Source: Undibacterium sp. 5I1 (GTDB taxonomy: Bacteria > Pseudomonadota > Gammaproteobacteria > Burkholderiales > Burkholderiaceae_D). Taken from it: a stretch of 64,000 nt of DNA. Shown one piece after another: positions 62,909 to 64,000 of the stretch. The notes beneath the pieces were generated by a model that made no database searches, was not told where the DNA came from, and saw only the letters and a list, made by a program, of their open reading frames with translations. The position numbers and the translations under genes were made by a program. Position 1 is the first letter of the stretch; every line of letters starts with the position of its first letter. The DNA lies in NCBI RefSeq assembly GCF_034314085.1, contig NZ_JAVIWI010000001.1, forward strand, positions 3,844,001-3,908,000, written 5' to 3'.

Positions 62909-64000
62909 ATAGGCGCTTTTTGATGCCAGTCAGTCGCTAATTGGAACTGGTGTGCGACATTCAGCAATTGGGCTTCTTTAAAATAATTCCCAATGATTTG
63001 CAGGCCGACAGGGCGCAGGCTATTTTTTTCACCTTGTCCAAAACCACATGGAATTGACATGCCAGGCAAGCCTGCCAAACTGGTAGATAAAGTAAAAATA
63101 TCTGCCAGATAATTGGCGACAGGGTCGTCTGTTTTATCGCCTAAATCCCATGCAACAGTGGGCGCTACAGGCCCCATGATGACGTCACATAGCTCAAACG
63201 CAGCCTTGAAATCTTGCGCAATTAAGCGGCGGATTTTTTGTGCCTGCAAATAATAGGCGTCGTAATATCCGTGCGATAAAACATAAGCACCCACCAGGAT
63301 ACGACGTTTGACTTCATCCCCAAAACCTTCGGCACGCGATTTCTTATACATGTCGTTAAGATCTTTGTAATTGGCTGCACGATGACCGTACCGTACGCCG
63401 TCGAAACGGCTTAAGTTTGATGATGCCTCGGCCGGAGCGATGACGTAATATACCGGGATAGACAGTTCAGTTTTAGGTAGAGAAATATCGACTAAGACGG
63501 CGCCTAATTTCTCATATTCGGCGAGTGCAGCGCGGACAGCTTGTTCCACATCTTTTGCTAAGCCTTCGCTAAAAAATTCACGCGGTACACCGATACGCAA
63601 CCCTTTTAAGTCTTTGTTTAAATCCCGATTGAAGTCTTCTTTTTGTCTTTCTAAACTGGTTGAATCTTTTGGGTCAAAACTCGTCATTACATTGAGTAGT
63701 AGTCCACAATCTTCAGCACTTTGTGCAATGGGACCTCCTTGGTCCAGTGACGAGGCGAACGCAATCATCCCGTAACGAGAGACGCTGCTATAGGTAGGTT
63801 TAATCCCGGTAACACCACAAAATGAGGCCGGCTGGCGGATCGATCCGCCAGTATCAGTTGCTGTTGCCGCTGGCGCTAAACGTGCCGCAATCGCAGCGGC
63901 TGATCCGCCCGAGGAGCCGCCAGGTACTGCACGTAAATCCCAGGGATTTTTAACTGCGCCAAAAGCAGAATTTTGATTGCTGGAACCCATCGCAAACTCG
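62905..64000 (-). CDS. gatA: Aspartyl/glutamyl-tRNA amidotransferase subunit A, 3' part
   Basis: The frame is open to the window edge, so the N-terminal part (including the catalytic lysine region) lies outside. The visible 364 residues include [21 protein letters not shown] and [14 protein letters not shown] (catalytic Ser), [23 protein letters not shown] (second catalytic Ser) and [14 protein letters not shown], all diagnostic of the amidase-signature enzyme GatA. It releases ammonia from glutamine for transfer by GatB. The stop overlaps the small exported-protein gene by 4 bases. Confidence 0.96.
   Translation of the reverse strand, partial: EFAMGSSNQNSAFGAVKNPWDLRAVPGGSSGGSAAAIAARLAPAATATDTGGSIRQPASFCGVTGIKPTYSSVSRYGMIAFASSLDQGGPIAQSAEDCGLLLNVMTSFDPKDSTSLERQKEDFNRDLNKDLKGLRIGVPREFFSEGLAKDVEQAVRAALAEYEKLGAVLVDISLPKTELSIPVYYVIAPAEASSNLSRFDGVRYGHRAANYKDLNDMYKKSRAEGFGDEVKRRILVGAYVLSHGYYDAYYLQAQKIRRLIAQDFKAAFELCDVIMGPVAPTVAWDLGDKTDDPVANYLADIFTLSTSLAGLPGMSIPCGFGQGEKNSLRPVGLQIIGNYFKEAQLLNVAHQFQLATDWHQKAPI

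Noticed and set aside
1..64000. tRNA or rRNA genes
   Set aside because: I looked for the T-loop pattern GGTTCGAATCC and similar with a matching acceptor stem and for conserved rRNA segments and found none; a dedicated scan could still find an atypical one.

Overview
The window looks like a chromosomal segment of a betaproteobacterium of the order Burkholderiales, most likely family Oxalobacteraceae (Undibacterium/Herminiimonas-like). This placement is inferred from gene content and order: gshA of the T. ferrooxidans family followed by gshB, a PTS EIIA(Man-type)-HPr-EI block, metX-metW, a GatA/GatB operon, and moderate GC with AT-rich accessory islands. No taxonomic search was possible.

Layout. 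1-10.5 kb is mostly housekeeping: the end of a Rossmann/DUF2520 protein, a Cache-GGDEF diguanylate cyclase, a glycine-zipper protein, MAPEG and AI-2E membrane proteins, glutathione synthesis, and a sugar-permease-less PTS relay. 10.5-12.9 kb (minus strand) holds a compact redox operon: a HiPIP, a one-heme outer-membrane cytochrome-porin resembling Cyc2, and a two-heme lipoprotein cytochrome c. 13.8-18.1 kb carries metX-metW, an AmpG-like permease and an M48 protease. 18.5-23.1 kb carries a TonB-dependent receptor with tandem LacI/PurR-like operators and a 5'-nucleotidase lipoprotein, followed by exonuclease III and pyrE.

24.9-34.7 kb (minus strand) is a polysaccharide export locus: Wzm and Wzt (with a C-terminal carbohydrate-recognition type domain), a 1778-residue protein combining a methyltransferase, about 21 units of coiled-coil repeat and two glycosyltransferase domains, a WecB-type epimerase and another glycosyltransferase. 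This fits an ABC-exported glycan whose length may be set by a coiled-coil ruler.

35.1-47.3 kb carries a lipoprotein, a SoxY/SoxZ-like pair in which SoxY lacks its carrier-cysteine tail, and a tightly packed type II secretion operon (gspE-F-G-H-I-J-K-L-M-C/N-like-D). An abundant-looking, Ala/Thr/Val-rich exported protein follows at once and is a candidate substrate or surface-layer protein. 49.2-58.8 kb is a second surface-glycan region: GT2, GtrA, a GT-C-like membrane protein, two acyltransferase-3 proteins, an SGNH hydrolase and a hexapeptide acetyltransferase. It is interrupted by a decayed IS5-family element lying beside remnants that match both ends of the surface-protein gene. 58.8-60.7 kb is a small AT-rich island with a tyrosine recombinase and a 73-residue protein. 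The window closes in gatB, a small exported protein gene and gatA (cut by the window edge).

Four related short palindromic elements with ATACTCCC-type ends lie in intergenic gaps of the first 24 kb. No tRNA, rRNA or CRISPR array was recognised.
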